Positions 22,242 to 33,688 are shown, numbered from the stretch's first letter. The stretch: 64,000 nt of DNA from Tridacna crocea (GCA_943736015.1 OX031059.1:53207159-53271158); one strand, 5' to 3'. Made by a program: numbers and translations. The notes: generated by a model from the letters alone, not told the origin.

Positions 22242-22675
22242 TTAACCCTTTACCACACATTCCACGGTTTGAACAACCTGGAAAGAGAAACTTCTGAAAA
22301 ACATCATGGTAAGAAAAGAAATTGCTGGTAACCAGCATTTAATCCTTTTCCCTCAATGTTTTCAAAGACAAACCCGATTTCAGTCATGCGTGATTTATCA
22401 TCTACAAATGATTTCAATCTTGAGGAGTCTGAAATGTTGCCGTTTAGTAAAGATTCTTTACCAAACAGTAAAATGTTTTACCTTGTATAAAATTAATGCA
22501 TTTGCAGACAAAAATTAATTGTGGTTTAAATGTTAGAGTTTTTCTGTGAGATGACGGAAAACATTGTGAAACAAAGAGCAAACTATGATAACCAGGATTC
22601 TCTCTTTTTCTCTCATAATATTTTCAAAGCCAACTCTGTCAGGGCTCTTAAAACTCAGAATTGTGCGGTAAGGGG
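22242..22675. mobile_element. two diverged type 1 TTAA MITEs end to end
   Basis: The first (22242-22456, plus) starts TTAACCCTTTACCACACATT with core TTGCTGGTAACCAGCATTT. The second (about 22455-22675, minus) starts CTTTACCAAACAGTAAAA and ends TGTGCGGTAAGG. They meet without spacer. Confidence 0.65.
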
Positions 22676-22967
22676 AAAACAAGAATATAATTGCAGTCGA
22701 CATAGATCAGGACCACACTGCAGAGAACGTGCACTCTGATCTTTGGTTAATGTCGTCCGCTTGGTTTGCCAAGCCTATGAGGCGAAACCCTTTCCCAGTT
22801 TCAATAGATGGAATTTCAAACCAAAGATGATGATGACTTTGTAGAATTAAGGTCTCTTCTTGATCTGGCATATAATTATGGGATGGACCATTGGAGAGAA
22901 AGAATTTGATACAAGGAGATCCGGGTACAAGCTCCTTGCTCTACTTCTAATAGACCTCCTTGGTTCT
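22676..22967. other. family B fragment and unassigned sequence
   Basis: AGATCAGGACCACACTGCAGAGAACGTGCACTCTGATC near 22700 is a mutated family B core. The rest is unrecognised. Confidence 0.5.
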
Positions 22968-23196
22968 TTAACCCCTTACCCCATTAGGCATTTCTATGGT
23001 ATCTCTAATTGATCCTAAATAACGGCAAGGATGAAGCCATTTCTTATGTGTATATGACCCCTTTTGATAGTGTAGAAAACATTGTGGCAAAAGGTGAAAT
23101 TACTCGTCACGAGCAATTTCACCTTTTGCCACAATGTTTTCCAAAGGCTCCTCCAAGCAATGTGTAGAAATGAGTATCTATGGAGTAAAGGGTTAA
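22968..23196 (+). mobile_element. TTAA palindromic MITE, type 3
   Basis: Complete copy. The stem is ATTGTGGCAAAAGGTGAAAT / ATTTCACCTTTTGCCACAAT around CTCGTCACGAG. Compared with type 1, GGG became GGC and GAG became GTG, with matching changes on the other arm. The last 24 bases are the inverse of the type 2a left end. Confidence 0.9.
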
Positions 23197-23329
23197 GATG
23201 CCTGGTGTAAAGCACGGATATACACGAGGCTACTTCTGGGTTTCAAACCAGTACATCTCTACTTGGGTATCTAAAACCGACGGACGAGGTCAAGTCTCTA
23301 CTTATAATGCTAAGGGACTTAATTCTCTC

Positions 23330-23432
23330 CGTACCAAAGATATCGCCAGAAGCTTTTGTGGACATTGTAGATTAAGATCAGACTGCACAAAAGGTGCAGT
23401 CTGATCTCGGATCTACACTGTCCACTGCTATA
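23330..23432. mobile_element. family B hairpin element
   Basis: GACATTGTAGATTAAGATC ... GATCTACACTGTCC around AGACTGCACAAAAGGTGCAGTCT. The core is complete; outer arms are short. Confidence 0.75.
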
Positions 23433-23533
23433 ATCTGGATTATGAAGTAAATACCTCTTGAATCTGTAGAGGAAATGTGCAATATATAGACATTGAGAAA
23501 TGCTATTTATTCATTCAGTGATGATTTCAAGTG

Positions 23534-23762
23534 TTAACCCATTACCACACAATTCCTACTTTTGATGACCCTGAGAAAGAAACCATTAGAAAACATTGTG
23601 GGAAAAGGAGAAAATGCTGATAACCAGCATTTTCTCCTTTTCCCACAATGTTTTCTACCCTTCACAAAACAAATTTCAAATTTTCTGTCACTTTAATTTT
23701 GTCGTCTGAAAATGCTTTCGATTTTGACAAACCTAAAATTTGGTTGTTTGGTAACGAGTTAA
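23534..23762 (+). mobile_element. TTAA palindromic MITE, type 1
   Basis: Complete 229-bp copy with TTAA at both ends and centre GCTGATAACCAGC (one centre mismatch). Confidence 0.9.
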
Positions 23763-23973
23763 CCCAGGGGAGTCTGATGACATCAGAAACATTAGGCATG
23801 TATGTCTGCAAACACAGCACGCCACCTACTGGGTGAACAAAACGATAACATCAGTGACAGCTGATTGAACTGATAAGCAAATGTAGATCAGATGTCAGCT
23901 ATCTTCTGTATTGATTCTGTAAATATGCGCTTGTAAATATTATACAATCATCCTCTAAAACATGCTAATCATT
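23763..23973. other. non-coding, no feature recognised
   Basis: No open frame or repeat identified. Confidence 0.4.
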
Positions 23974-24205
23974 TTAACCCTTTACTCCATAGATACTCAT
24001 TTTGACGCATCAACAAGAGACAGCTTTTTGTAAACATTGTAGGAAAAGGAGAAATTGCTCGTAACGAGCAATTTCTCCTTTTTCCACAATGTTTTTTTTT
24101 TCACTCAATCAGATATTTGTAACATCATTTATCCATATTTTTGACATCATATCTTTATTTGCTGCTGAAATGGAAGAACCTCGAATTGGCACATCAGGTA
24201 AAGGC
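23974..24205 (+). mobile_element. TTAA palindromic MITE, type 2a, right end worn
   Basis: Left TTAA and CCCTTTACTCCATAGATACT intact, core GCTCGTAACGAGC perfect. The right end ATCAGGTAAAGGC has lost the final TTAA. Confidence 0.85.
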
Positions 24206-24229
24206 TTCAGGTATAGCAGACTAATAACA

Positions 24230-24595
24230 ATTCTAGTGCTACACGGAGTAAAATTTCATGATAGTTGATAAGTACGGATTTATACAGATATAATACTTTT
24301 TCACAATTCTAACCGACCAAAAATTCCTTTGATATCTTTCTTGAAATTATTTGTTTATACTTTAAAAAATTTGCTAGTTTTCAGAAAATGGAAGTAATTA
24401 TTATCTCCCTTTGTAATGAGAATACATGTATAATGGTTTTAGATTTATAAATGATAATTCTAGGAAGGAAAACAGGGAAATGGTGTCTTGGTTTATGTAG
24501 TACAATAATACTCATTTTTAATCGAAGCAGATTTTGTAGAATAATATTATAGTGAAAATAATTATTTTCTATCACGGGTCCACTACCTTAAGGAA
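24230..24595. repeat. interspersed repeat, about 370 bp, copy 2 of 2
   Basis: Direct match to 8290-8662, including GGTTTTAGATTTATAAATGAT and the right end CCACTACCTTAAGG. Confidence 0.7.
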
Positions 24596-24875
24596 AGAAA
24601 TATTGTAATAAAAGGACTGTATACTGAGATAAAATTAATAAAAGTGTTAGACACAGAAACGAACAAACTTTTGTGCATACTAAATTCGACAGAATTTTCG
24701 ACTACCCGTATTTTAATAGTTTCTAGAATAACCTTTTGGGTCTTATTAATTTCAGTAGAAGCAATGGCAACCCCGTTTTTTTTTTCAATCTTTAAAAATC
24801 AGCTTAACTATCCACTGCATAGCGTCAGAGAGCGTATTTAAGACGTGAAAGTAGTAAGATAACCATACCAGTTTT
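24596..24875. other. unassigned sequence, possible but unsupported exon region
   Basis: A 65-codon frame at 24644-24841 has a hydrophobic middle but no recognised motif. It is upstream of the DUF229 exon, whose missing first exon could be anywhere 5' of 25912; I do not assign it. Confidence 0.3.
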
Positions 24876-25268
24876 AAACCTTTACCAAACAATCCATAGT
24901 TTTTACAAGTTTGGCATTTCCTTCTGTTCCCAAAATATTTTCCACCTTTTAGAAGATAGATTATATAATTTCAGTCGAGTTTAATTTGTCGGCGGCAAAT
25001 TCTTTCATTAGTGGCTGGTCTAAAATTTTGTCGTCTGTTAACTCTACGCGACATAATTCCGAGTTTTGACGACCGAAAAAAGGAGGCTTCTGAAAACAAA
25101 GTGCGAAAAGGAGAAAATACTGGTAACCAGCATTTTCTCCTTTTCCCACTTTGTTTTCTATACTGTCACAAACAATTAACATCACATGAGCCACATTAAA
25201 TTGTCGTCTGCAAATACTTTGCTTTTGGAATAGACCAATATTTTTGTCGTTTGGTTAAAGAGTTTAAG
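24876..25268 (+). mobile_element. two type 1 TTAA MITEs sharing one TTAA
   Basis: The first (24876-25041) has lost its hairpin: CCTTCTGTTCCCAAAATATTTTCC replaces it. The second (25038-25268) starts on the same TTAA. Its stem is ACAAAGTGCGAAAAGGAG / CTCCTTTTCCCACTTTGT, so AAAGTG/CACTTT replaces the usual ATTGTG/CACAAT on both arms. Confidence 0.8.
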
Positions 25269-25294
25269 AGTCAGTTTGTCATTTGGTACAATAC

Positions 25295-25523
25295 TTAACT
25301 CATTACAAAACAACAAAATTTTCAGTTTGTCCAAATCGAAAGCATTTGCAGACGAAAAAAGAAAAGTGACTGAAAATTTGAAATTTATTTTTTGAAGGGT
25401 AGAGAACACTGTGGAAAAAGGAGAAAATGCTGGTTACCAGCATTTTCTCCTTTTCCCACAATGTTTTCTAAAGGCTTCTTTCTCAGGGTCGTCAAAAGTA
25501 GGGATTGTGTTGTAATGGGTTAA
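25295..25523 (-). mobile_element. TTAA palindromic MITE, type 1
   Basis: Complete copy with TTAA ends. Left stem ACACTGTGGAAAAAGG, right CCTTTTCCCACAATGT: one arm has the C and the other still the A, so a half-converted state. Confidence 0.85.
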
Positions 25524-25714
25524 AGCAGACTCGAAGTAAATGAGGGATGCTTGAAAATCACTGTCTTGACCAAAGCTCGCTTTTACCTTATAAACATCAA
25601 AGTATTTTTTCTGTTTCAAGTAAAAGAATGAGCCACGTTCATCTAGATCTATAAGTTTTTTTTGCGTTGTGTAATTTTTTTTCTTACCCTTTTCCTACTT
25701 AATAAGTGAAATTA
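25524..25714. other. non-coding, no feature recognised
   Basis: Unassigned spacer between MITEs upstream of the DUF229 exon. Confidence 0.4.
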
Positions 25715-25884
25715 AACTTAAGCTGATAGTAAAAACCTAAGTTTTGCCATTTTAAGGGTAACAATATCATTTTCGGACAGTGTAGATCAAAGATCAGACT
25801 GCACGTTCTGTGCAGTCTGATCTTAATCTACACTGTCCGCAAAGGGTCAGTGACACGTACATGTACCTAGCAGCCAAAGGGTTA
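25715..25884 (-). mobile_element. family B MITE ending 28 bp before a splice acceptor
   Basis: Hairpin GACAGTGTAGATC ... GATCAGACTGCACG / GTGCAGTCTGATC ... CTACACTGTCC, right terminus AGCAGCCAAAGGGTTAA. The terminal TTAA ends at 25884; the acceptor AG of the DUF229 exon is 25911-25912. Confidence 0.8.
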
Positions 25885-25912
25885 ATAATTACTTTTTTCT
25901 CTTTTATTTTAG

Positions 25913-27921
25913 CATTTCCAAGATTGACGTGGATCTCAAGAAAAGTGCGAAGGCGAGTACTGCTCCTTGCCCTCTCAATCCTTGTGATATACTTCCTGGC
26001 TGACGTCACCACCAGTCTCGTTTCCAAAACGAGGCAAATCCAATCTCCATTGAAATTCCATCAACAACCGAATCATAGTGCATTCCTTGTAGACACTCCA
26101 CTATGTAGAATACCTGCTGTTGATCCGTATGATATTACAATACGGCACATCGTGAAGAAAACCGGGAGACGAAATTGTCCATATAATGCTTCCCTCACAT
26201 TCGAGGACGGGTTGAGTTTAAACATCAACTGGACTGCGGCGGAACTGCCGCCATATTATGGAAACATAAGCTACTGTTCCTACAACCCTTTGATAAGACC
26301 GAAATATGAACCAACGCATAATAACTATTTAAGGTACCTTGAAGAAAGTGAACCCTTTAATGAAACGATTGACATATCACATGACTTTGTCAAGGTCACA
26401 TGCTATGACCTCGAGGATAAAAGTGTATATGTTAACTTTCACGGTTTTATTCAACCAAACAAAACGGCTGGTCATGAACTAAGAAACTTATTTCTCAAGC
26501 ATGCAGTCACAGATAAAATTACAGAACCTCTAAATGTCGTAATGCTCGGAATGGATTCTGTTTCCCGGCTTAGTTTTATACGTCAAATGGTAAAAACTAG
26601 ACGATTTCTAGAGGAAAAGCTGGGAGCCATAGATATGATGGGGTACAACAAGGTCGCTGACAACACATTTATCAACATTGTTCCGATGACGCTTGGAAAG
26701 TTTGTGGCCGAAATGCCCTGGGACGAAAGCATGGCCAACGTGCCTTTTGACGACTTTGATTTCATATGGAAGGAATTTGCGAATAAAGGTTACACGACTT
26801 TTTATGCAGAAGATGCACCTGATATCGCCATCTTCGATTTTCTGAAAGCAGGATTCCAAACACCTCCAGCTGATTACTTTAACCGACCAGTAAGCATTGC
26901 AATGGAGACAAAAGAAGATCTTTGGTACAACAACCATCATTGTTTCCAGGATAGACTTGAGACCGACATTGTACTTGATTATAAATTCAAGTTTCTAGAA
27001 ACCTTCCAGCACGAGCCTCATTTTGCTTTCACTTTCATAACAAGACTGTCCCACGATGACGTCAACAGTGCTGGTGCAGCAGACGAACCATATTTTAAGT
27101 TTTTCAGAAAACTATATGAAAAGGAAATTTTACGGAACACTGTTGTTTTCTTTTACAGCGATCACGGAATGCGATTTGGGAAAATTCGAGAATCCTTCAT
27201 TGGCAAACTTGAAGAACGTTTGCCATTTATGTACGTTATTGTCCCCGAATGGTTGAGGAAAGCATATCCGTATCTGGACAGAAATCTTAAAACTAATCAA
27301 CACCGACTTTCTACACCATTCGATGTTTACGAAACACTAAAGGATGTTTTATATTTTAACGGACAAGAAAAGTCAAATGACATTGATTCGCGGGGAGCCA
27401 GTTGGTTTCGAGAAATCCCATTGATGAGGTCATGTGATACAGCTGGAGTGTTACCTCATTGGTGCACATGTTTACATCATGAAAAGTTAGATCTGAACGA
27501 TCAGGTCGTTGTTAAGTCAAGTATTGTGCTGCTATCCGAAATCTTAAACTCTCTGAAAGACTACAGCCACATTTGTGAACTTTTATCGTTGTACAATATA
27601 AGGGAGGCAACCCGACTGGTTGAATCTGAAGACGTGCTTAAGTTTGTCAAGAGTCATAATGAAATGAAGAAAATGAGTGTTGTATTTGGTGAAAGAACGA
27701 AACCTCTTGAGGATATTCAAATCGTTATCGAGACTGTTCCCGGAAATGCTTTATTTGAGGCAACAGTTCGGCTGGATACTGTTTACGATAGTTACAAAGT
27801 AGTCGGCGATATCAGTAGAATCAACGTATACGGGCACCAGTCAGATTGCATTGACGTATTTAAACTGAAGAAATATTGCCAGTGCAAAGAATTTAACGGG
27901 AAAGAGGGTCGAAAGATTTAG
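25913..27921 (+). CDS. DUF229 family protein, large terminal exon (N-terminus missing)
   Basis: The acceptor TTTTTTCTCTTTTATTTTAG ends at 25912. The frame stays open for 668 residues to TAG at 27919-27921. Upstream codons of the open frame are MITE sequence and not part of the gene. No ATG lies near the exon start, so the start codon is in an upstream exon that I could not find. Exon residues 15-31 (VLLLALSILVIYFLADV) after an RRR cluster form a signal anchor, giving a type II membrane protein. The catalytic-like core follows alkaline-phosphatase superfamily order: MLGMDSVSR (D214, S215), SHDD (379-382) and SDHGMRFG (D416, H417). Many NxS/T sites suggest a lumenal or extracellular domain, likely Golgi or cell surface. 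DUF229 (PF02995) has no established substrate; a phosphatase- or sulfatase-like hydrolase is inference. Confidence 0.88.
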
Positions 27922-28020
27922 GCAAATGTGCAAACAAAAAAGTTGAATAGAACAAATAAGTTTATTTTAGCGCGAAAATGTCTTCGTTATCATTACGTGT
28001 AGTTTATACCAGCTTGCGCA
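27922..28020 (+). other. start of the DUF229 3' UTR
   Basis: Ninety-nine bases between the stop and the next MITE. No exact AATAAA is seen before the MITE; the nearest one is inside that element near 28084, so the element may supply the polyadenylation signal. This is a guess from position only. Confidence 0.35.
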
Positions 28021-28249
28021 TTAACTCTTTACCATACTTGAAAATTTAAGACTGGTCCAAATTGAAAGCATTTGCAGACGACAAAATAAAGATGACTTAA
28101 AAATAGAAATTTGTTCTGGGAAGGGTAGAAAACACTGTGGGAAAAGGAGAAAATGCTGGTCACCAGCATTTTCTCCTTTTCCCACAGTGTTTTCTAAAGG
28201 CTTCTTTCTCAGGGGCGTCAAAAGTAGGGATTGTGTGGTAATGGGTTAA
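28021..28249 (-). mobile_element. TTAA palindromic MITE, type 1, just 3' of a gene
   Basis: Complete copy; stem ACACTGTGGG / CCCACAGTGT, centre GCTGGTCACCAGC. It begins 100 bases after the DUF229 stop codon. Confidence 0.9.
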
Positions 28250-28561
28250 TGATTGCTACAATTAGAGAGTAACTGACATTGTTTTTGCATGACCTCTTCC
28301 ATTCCTTTGTCTGTCTTTCTCTCTTTCTGTCCGTCTTGGTTGTCAGAATGTCAGAGCGGAAGAAAAATAAAATACTAGGAAAAAAAATCATCTTATTATG
28401 CAAAGTATTTTCAGACAATACATCAAAATTGGCTGAAATGATGGGGTTTGTCTTCGAAAGGCTAGATAAAATGGTGGAAAAATGAAAAATGTTGGTGACC
28501 AAAAGCCACGTCCTTTGGGGTCCTTAAAATCATGATATTGTTTAGTAGTAGATTGTGTGAT

Positions 28562-28730
28562 AAATAGAGGATAATCAACTGGTCATTTTTGATATGAAAA
28601 ATATTTCACGAGGATGCGTTGTTTGGCGTTGAAAAAACGAGTGCGCAGCACGAGTTATTTTAACGCTTTACGACGCATCCGAGTGAGATATTTTCCATAT
28701 CAAAAATTACCAGTCGATTATTCTATTTAT
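28562..28730. repeat. 170-bp inverted repeat
   Basis: AAATAGAGGATAATCAACTGGT and TTTTTGATATGAAAAATATTTCA pair with TGAGATATTTTCCATATCAAAAA and ACCAGTCGATTATTCTATTT. The centre holds GAGTGCGCAGCACGAG. Seen once in this window; probably another foldback element. Confidence 0.7.
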
Positions 28731-29282
28731 TATATACCTTATTAACATTATTATTTTTAATTTTTCGTTTGAAAAACAACAAAAACTATCTATAAGTGCT
28801 TAATGAAGAAAAAAAGTAGTTCCTAAATTACGGCAGGAAGTGAAAGACAAAGTTGATATCGTCACTAGTGATGATATCAAAATTTATTACACTGGGAAAT
28901 TCCAGGATTTCACTGCTAGGTATATAATAAAAAAGTTTAACGTCACAAATTGGGTTTCCCAAATAAATGATTTATTCATTGATCGATTGAATTTGAGTTT
29001 ATATATCGACGCCACCTGTTGACGGCTGTTAGTATTGTTACGGAGGATAGTGCAGATACCGGACAAAACACATCGTAAGTTACGCCTGGTTCTTTTTACG
29101 TGCTCGTCGTATAGCACCGTCACATCGAACCTCGGTTTAACGTCTTATCCGAAAGACTATTTGTAATTTAAGATGGCCAGCCGTAGGAATTGAACACACA
29201 CCCTCAAGTGACTCGAAAACATCACGTTCACGAGTCCTATGCACTACCAACTAAGCTACTACCAACTAAGCTATGCAGGCTG
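28731..29282. other. non-coding, no feature recognised
   Basis: The frame at 28840-29022 has no motif. CTCAAGTGACTCGAAAAC..ACTACCAACTAAGC near 29200-29275 looks like a degraded tRNA-related SINE head but is too short to call. Confidence 0.4.
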
Positions 29283-29820
29283 GTTCTGTATTCACCAACC
29301 ATTACTTAAAACATTCTTTGTCTTACTCTCCAGATATTTTCCTATGTTGAAGGTAATACAACTTCTGAGTCTGAAGGTAACACAACTTCTGAGTCCGTAT
29401 TTACCAACCATTCTCCAGAACGTTCTTAGTCTTATTCTTCAGAATTTCACCAATGTGAAAGTAACAGAACTTCTGATTGGCTAAACCATTTGGTTTAGCC
29501 AATCAGAATTTCTGTTATTTCACATTGATGAAATTCTGAAGAATAAGACAAAGAAGGTTCTTAAGAATGATTGTGAATACGGACCCTGATTGGCTGATTC
29601 ATCAATGTGAAATTAACAGAACTTCTGATTGGCTAAACCATTTGGTTTAGCTAATCAGAAGTTCTGTTACTTTCATATTGGTGAAATTCTGAATAACAAG
29701 ACAAAGAAGGTTCTTAAGAATGATTGTGAATACGGACACTGATTGACTAAACAAAATGATTTAGCCCAATCAGAAATCGTGTTACTTCAAATTTCCTAGG
29801 AGAGGTTGCTGAATAGGGAC
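29283..29820. mobile_element. compound of three family D palindromes
   Basis: Two complete cores GATTGGCTAAACCATTTGGTTTAGC(C/T)AATCAG lie at about 29475-29510 and 29627-29662, with a third worn one near 29745. Terminal motifs GTATTCACCAACCATT and AATGATTGTGAATACGGAC recur, so copies are inserted next to or within each other. Confidence 0.75.
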
Positions 29821-30405
29821 CCAAAATACATAGAGTGAGATGGGTGCTATTTATACCTCGCACGTTTTATCTCAAATGTAGCTTTATATCTGTATAGATC
29901 AGCAGACACACTGTTGAACAAACAGTTGAACATAAGTGTATTTATCACCAAACCCTTTTCATCCATTGTTGAAATCGGGGATGGGGGCGTGGCTCGTGAT
30001 GGTTTATTTGGAGAACATTTAGACAAAGTGACTCATGAACCGGTTCAAAACAGATTCTGCATCTACCACAACGTATACATACAAATATAAGAATATAAAT
30101 ATATGTATTTTGTTTTATACCATTTATTTGAAATTTGGTCGTTTGGGTTAAATCTTTTGCGTTCAAAAAAGAAATTTAAACCTTTTTCCACGGTTGTTAA
30201 AAAAAGAAAAACTTCTCTGAAAATCAAGGGACAATCTGGCCAGAACTCAGAGCAATGTATCAGACGGCCAGTGTAAAAACAAGATCAGATCGCTCGTTCT
30301 GAGCAGTTTGATCTTGTTTTAAACAGTCAGCAGTAGCTCTTTCTGCAGTCCACGACAAGGATAGAGTTCAACCTTTTACCACACATTCCCGTGTTATCAC
30401 GTCCC
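29821..30405. other. non-coding with a family B fragment
   Basis: A family B core (CAAGATCAGATCGCTCGTTC .. TTTGATCTTG) lies near 30275-30330. No gene is supported. Confidence 0.45.
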
Positions 30406-30760
30406 TTGACCCTTTATCAGACGACAAAATTTTAGATTGGTCAAAATTGAAAGAATTTGCAGACAACAAAACAAATGTGAATAAAAGAATAAAACTTGGT
30501 TTGGGAAGGATAGAAAACATTGTGGGAAAAGGAGAAAATGCCGGTTACCAGCATTTTCTCCCATTTTTCCACAACGTTTCAAAAAAGCTTCTTTCTCAGA
30601 GTAGTCAAAAGTCGGGATGGTGTGCTAATGGGTTAAAAGATGAAGGCTTTCGAAAACATTGTGGGGAAATTTTGCCAACCAGATTTTCTCCTCTCCCACG
30701 ACATTTACCACTATTGCTGACTTTACTCATCTCAATGAGCTACTTTTCCTCTGTTTTTTA
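30406..30760. mobile_element. type 1 TTAA MITE followed by a truncated one
   Basis: 30406-30636 (minus) is nearly complete with core GCCGGTTACCAGC. From about 30633 a second copy (plus) starts and is damaged in the hairpin (GGGGAAATTTTGCCAACCAGAT). Confidence 0.7.
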
Positions 30761-30851
30761 GCAAATGCTTTGAAAATTGTCGAGTATAAAATTTTGTTGT
30801 TGGATAATTGAGTTACAATCAGTAAAGGTCAACAAAGGGCGAATAGTTAAA

Positions 30852-31079
30852 TTAACCCTTTACAAAAAAATCACAAATTTCAACGATCCTTAGCAACAAA
30901 CCTTTGGAAAACATTGTGGGAAAAGGAGAAAATGCTGGTAACCAGCATTTTCTCCTTTTCCCACAATGTTTTCTTTTCTGTCAGACACAAATAGCATAAT
31001 TTAAGCAGCATTTTTTTGTCGTCTGCAAATGCTTTCAATTTGGACCAGTCGGAAGGTTTATCGTTTGGTAAAGAGTTAA
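30852..31079 (+). mobile_element. TTAA palindromic MITE, type 1
   Basis: Complete copy with both TTAA sites, left terminus mutated to CCCTTTACAAAA, perfect hairpin around GCTGGTAACCAGC. Confidence 0.9.
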
Positions 31080-31519
31080 AGGGTTTTAAAGGGAAAGTTG
31101 TTATCATATTAATAATAGTTGCCGATATAATGTGACTTATTACTTGTATAAGACTCTGGATTTTATGTACATGTATATGTGGATCAAAAACTGTAACTTT
31201 CCTTGATACAAGTCTGTGGAATTTGAATATTACTATAGTGTTTGTAAGGTTTTTTTCTATTCTTTTCTTTCTTTATACTAAATGCTAGTTAATTAATTTT
31301 AGGTTTCTTTGACGAAATTGTGACATTTTTCTATCAATAAAAGAATCAAATTTTGAAATATTTTCTGTCATGTCGTGGTGGTCAACGTTCCGTCCTCTAG
31401 AAGAAGAATGATTATCAAAACTAGAATAAATGTTGCAAACAGTATAGTACCCGATGATAGCACCAGCTCACCGAATCACGTTTGCCCTGGTTTTCAGCAG
31501 CTCTAGACTGTGGCTTAGA
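31080..31519. other. non-coding, no feature recognised
   Basis: AT-rich, free of the palindromic families. No supported gene. Confidence 0.4.
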
Positions 31520-32830
31520 AATGCTTTGATCAAATACTTTCCCAAGCTGTGGATCAGATCACTACAAAATCATTCATTTAGTGATGCAAGCATCGAATTT
31601 GGTACAGTCAAAGTCCATTGTCTGTCTAACTTTCATGAAAAGTATTATCCACCTCAAATCTAAGATGCCTGCCAGTTTTCAAGATGGCAGCCAGTCTTAG
31701 CTATGATCGTCTGATTGTATATCAGAAAAGTATTTTTTTTTTGTTTATTTTTCTGAAGGACCTTATTCTTTCATAATTTAACAAAATTGTGAATAATTTT
31801 TGAAAGTAAAACCTCTACAGCATCCATTTGCAGTGAAACTGCTAGCAGTGAAATTGCTATATTATGAACTGAACGTATACTTCATTTAATTTCTGAGATA
31901 TTTATGGGGTACTTCCTCGTGTCATAGACTTGTAATACATGTATGTGATATAAGAATAAAAAAACCTTGTGAGTTACAGGAGTGAAAGTTATTATGAATA
32001 AACCTTGTAAATCTGAAATGGCCTTCTATAGACAACGTTGTTATAATTTCAATAAAAAAAAACAGCTTCGAATTAGCTTCATGCTCCATGAAGGGCCACA
32101 TTAAAGGAAAATATCAAAGCAACTTTTTTCAGTGGGTTATCACATAACCAATCTATGAAGTAATTTACTCATTGTTCATCACAGAAGTATTTGCTACAAT
32201 CTAAACTACAATGAGTTCTTAAGCGTTAACAGCTAAAGGAATTTATATTAATTCCTATAAGGATTTCAAACTAAAAAGTCTAGCTTTGGCGCTGTTATTA
32301 CACTTATTTGCAAGGCTAAAACAGCTTATGGAAATCATTAATCATAATGAAAAGGCACATTGCTTGCATAATAGCTATCATATATCACTAACATCATAAA
32401 AGGTGATTTTAGATGTATATACAGCAGATACGTTTTTGAGTACCAGCGATTTTAGGCTTTAAAAACATGAACAAATACAGTTCTTTCCGTGCTTTGATTT
32501 AGATGAAATTGTGTCTGTTTCTGTGAAATATTATATAGAAATTTAATAATAGTTATGAGTGTAGTAAGCCATTCCTAATTATGTTTAAATCATGAATACA
32601 ACCATGTCTTACAGAAAAATAAACCTAAAAATACTTTTATAGTATTCAACAAGGCGGTCATAGCTATGACTGGTTGCCATCTTGAAAACTAGCGGGCATC
32701 GCAGGTGGATGCCGTATTTTTCATAAAATTCATAAAATAGACTTTGACCGCGCCAAATATGGTGCTTGTTTCATAAAGTGGACGGTTTCATGAAATTTGG
32801 ATTTGATCTGTGCCACTGTAAAGAATAGTT
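31520..32830. repeat. inverted repeat with about 200-bp diverged arms and an 800-bp loop
   Basis: GCCAGTTTTCAAGATGGCAG and CTTAGCTATGA at 31672-31705 are mirrored by TCATAGCTATGAC and TTGCCATCTTGAAAACTAG at 32655-32695. The match continues outward (GGTACAGTCAAAGTCC versus GGACTTTGACCGCGCC-like) to about 31545 and 32800, and inward to TTTATTTTTCTG / CAGAAAAATAAA. The loop has no recognisable gene. Confidence 0.6.
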
Positions 32831-33688
32831 CTAACGGTGACCACACGGAGAAAACATACTTAAGGATATCGTGTGCTACCTTTTAAACTTAGAACTGAGT
32901 TGTATACGGTCACTTATCATTGGGAAGAGGCCCGTCTACACTTGCAAACAAACACCACCAAACACAATGTCTACTGTTTGCAAACAAGTTTGCTAGTCAT
33001 GTTAGACCAGTCAGCAAACGCAAACTATCATCACTACCTGTTTTTTTGCTAATGTTTGCTAGTGTACTCATAATAACTTTGTGACCAAGTATGGACCGAA
33101 AAAATCAGATCAGAACACGCATTCCGATTTTGATCTATACTATCCGTGAATATGAGAGAATCGTTTGCCTTCACAGGTTGGATATGGCATCATTTCAGGA
33201 TTCTCATAACACTCATTGAACATTTATACTATTGATATGACACTTCAGTCTTTTACTATCAAAATCGTCTTTTTTACATCCTAACGTTTGAAAGCTTTTG
33301 AGCGGAAACTGTGTAAAGAAGCAAAATACCTATGCAATTCTTTAATTCCCTCATCTTCCTACAGCTCATTTAGGAAAATAAAGCATTTTCTTTCAGATAA
33401 TTCAATTCTGTATTGCTTTTACTGGCAGGGCGGAAGGGGGGGGGTATGCTTTAAATATACAAAACAACTTTGAAAACGAATACCACGAAGTTTTACACAG
33501 CATTTCCTTCTTTTCATACATTATTTTCAATGGCCTTATTCGTTGGGGGTAGTTAAATCGCGGGATAGGGTTAAGAGTTTCAACATGATAACACTTATCG
33601 CCATTGACGTGAAACTTTCTGACATCGTATTTTCTACATATAGAGGCATGTGATCTCATCACGTTTTCAAACTATACAAAAGTTCATG
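32831..33688. other. non-coding with a family B trace
   Basis: A family B trace (ATCAGATCAGAACACGCATT..TTGATCTATACT) lies near 33105-33155. A G run (33428-33443) and AT-rich sequence surround it. The short frames have no motif. Confidence 0.45.

Noticed and set aside
22968..25523. Closely spaced palindromic repeats that might suggest a CRISPR array
   Set aside because: Repeats are 230 bp, carry TTAA duplications, vary in orientation and spacing, and lie in a spliced eukaryotic genome with no cas genes.
25810..25912. N-terminal extension of the DUF229 frame (starting at a GTG codon)
   Set aside because: It translates a family B MITE and the polypyrimidine tract of the intron; the exon begins at 25913 after an AG.
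28021..28249. Recurrent peptide like AGYQHFLLFPQCF or LVTSIFSFSHNVF in many short frames across the window
   Set aside because: These are translations of the MITE hairpins in different frames, repeated because the element is repeated.
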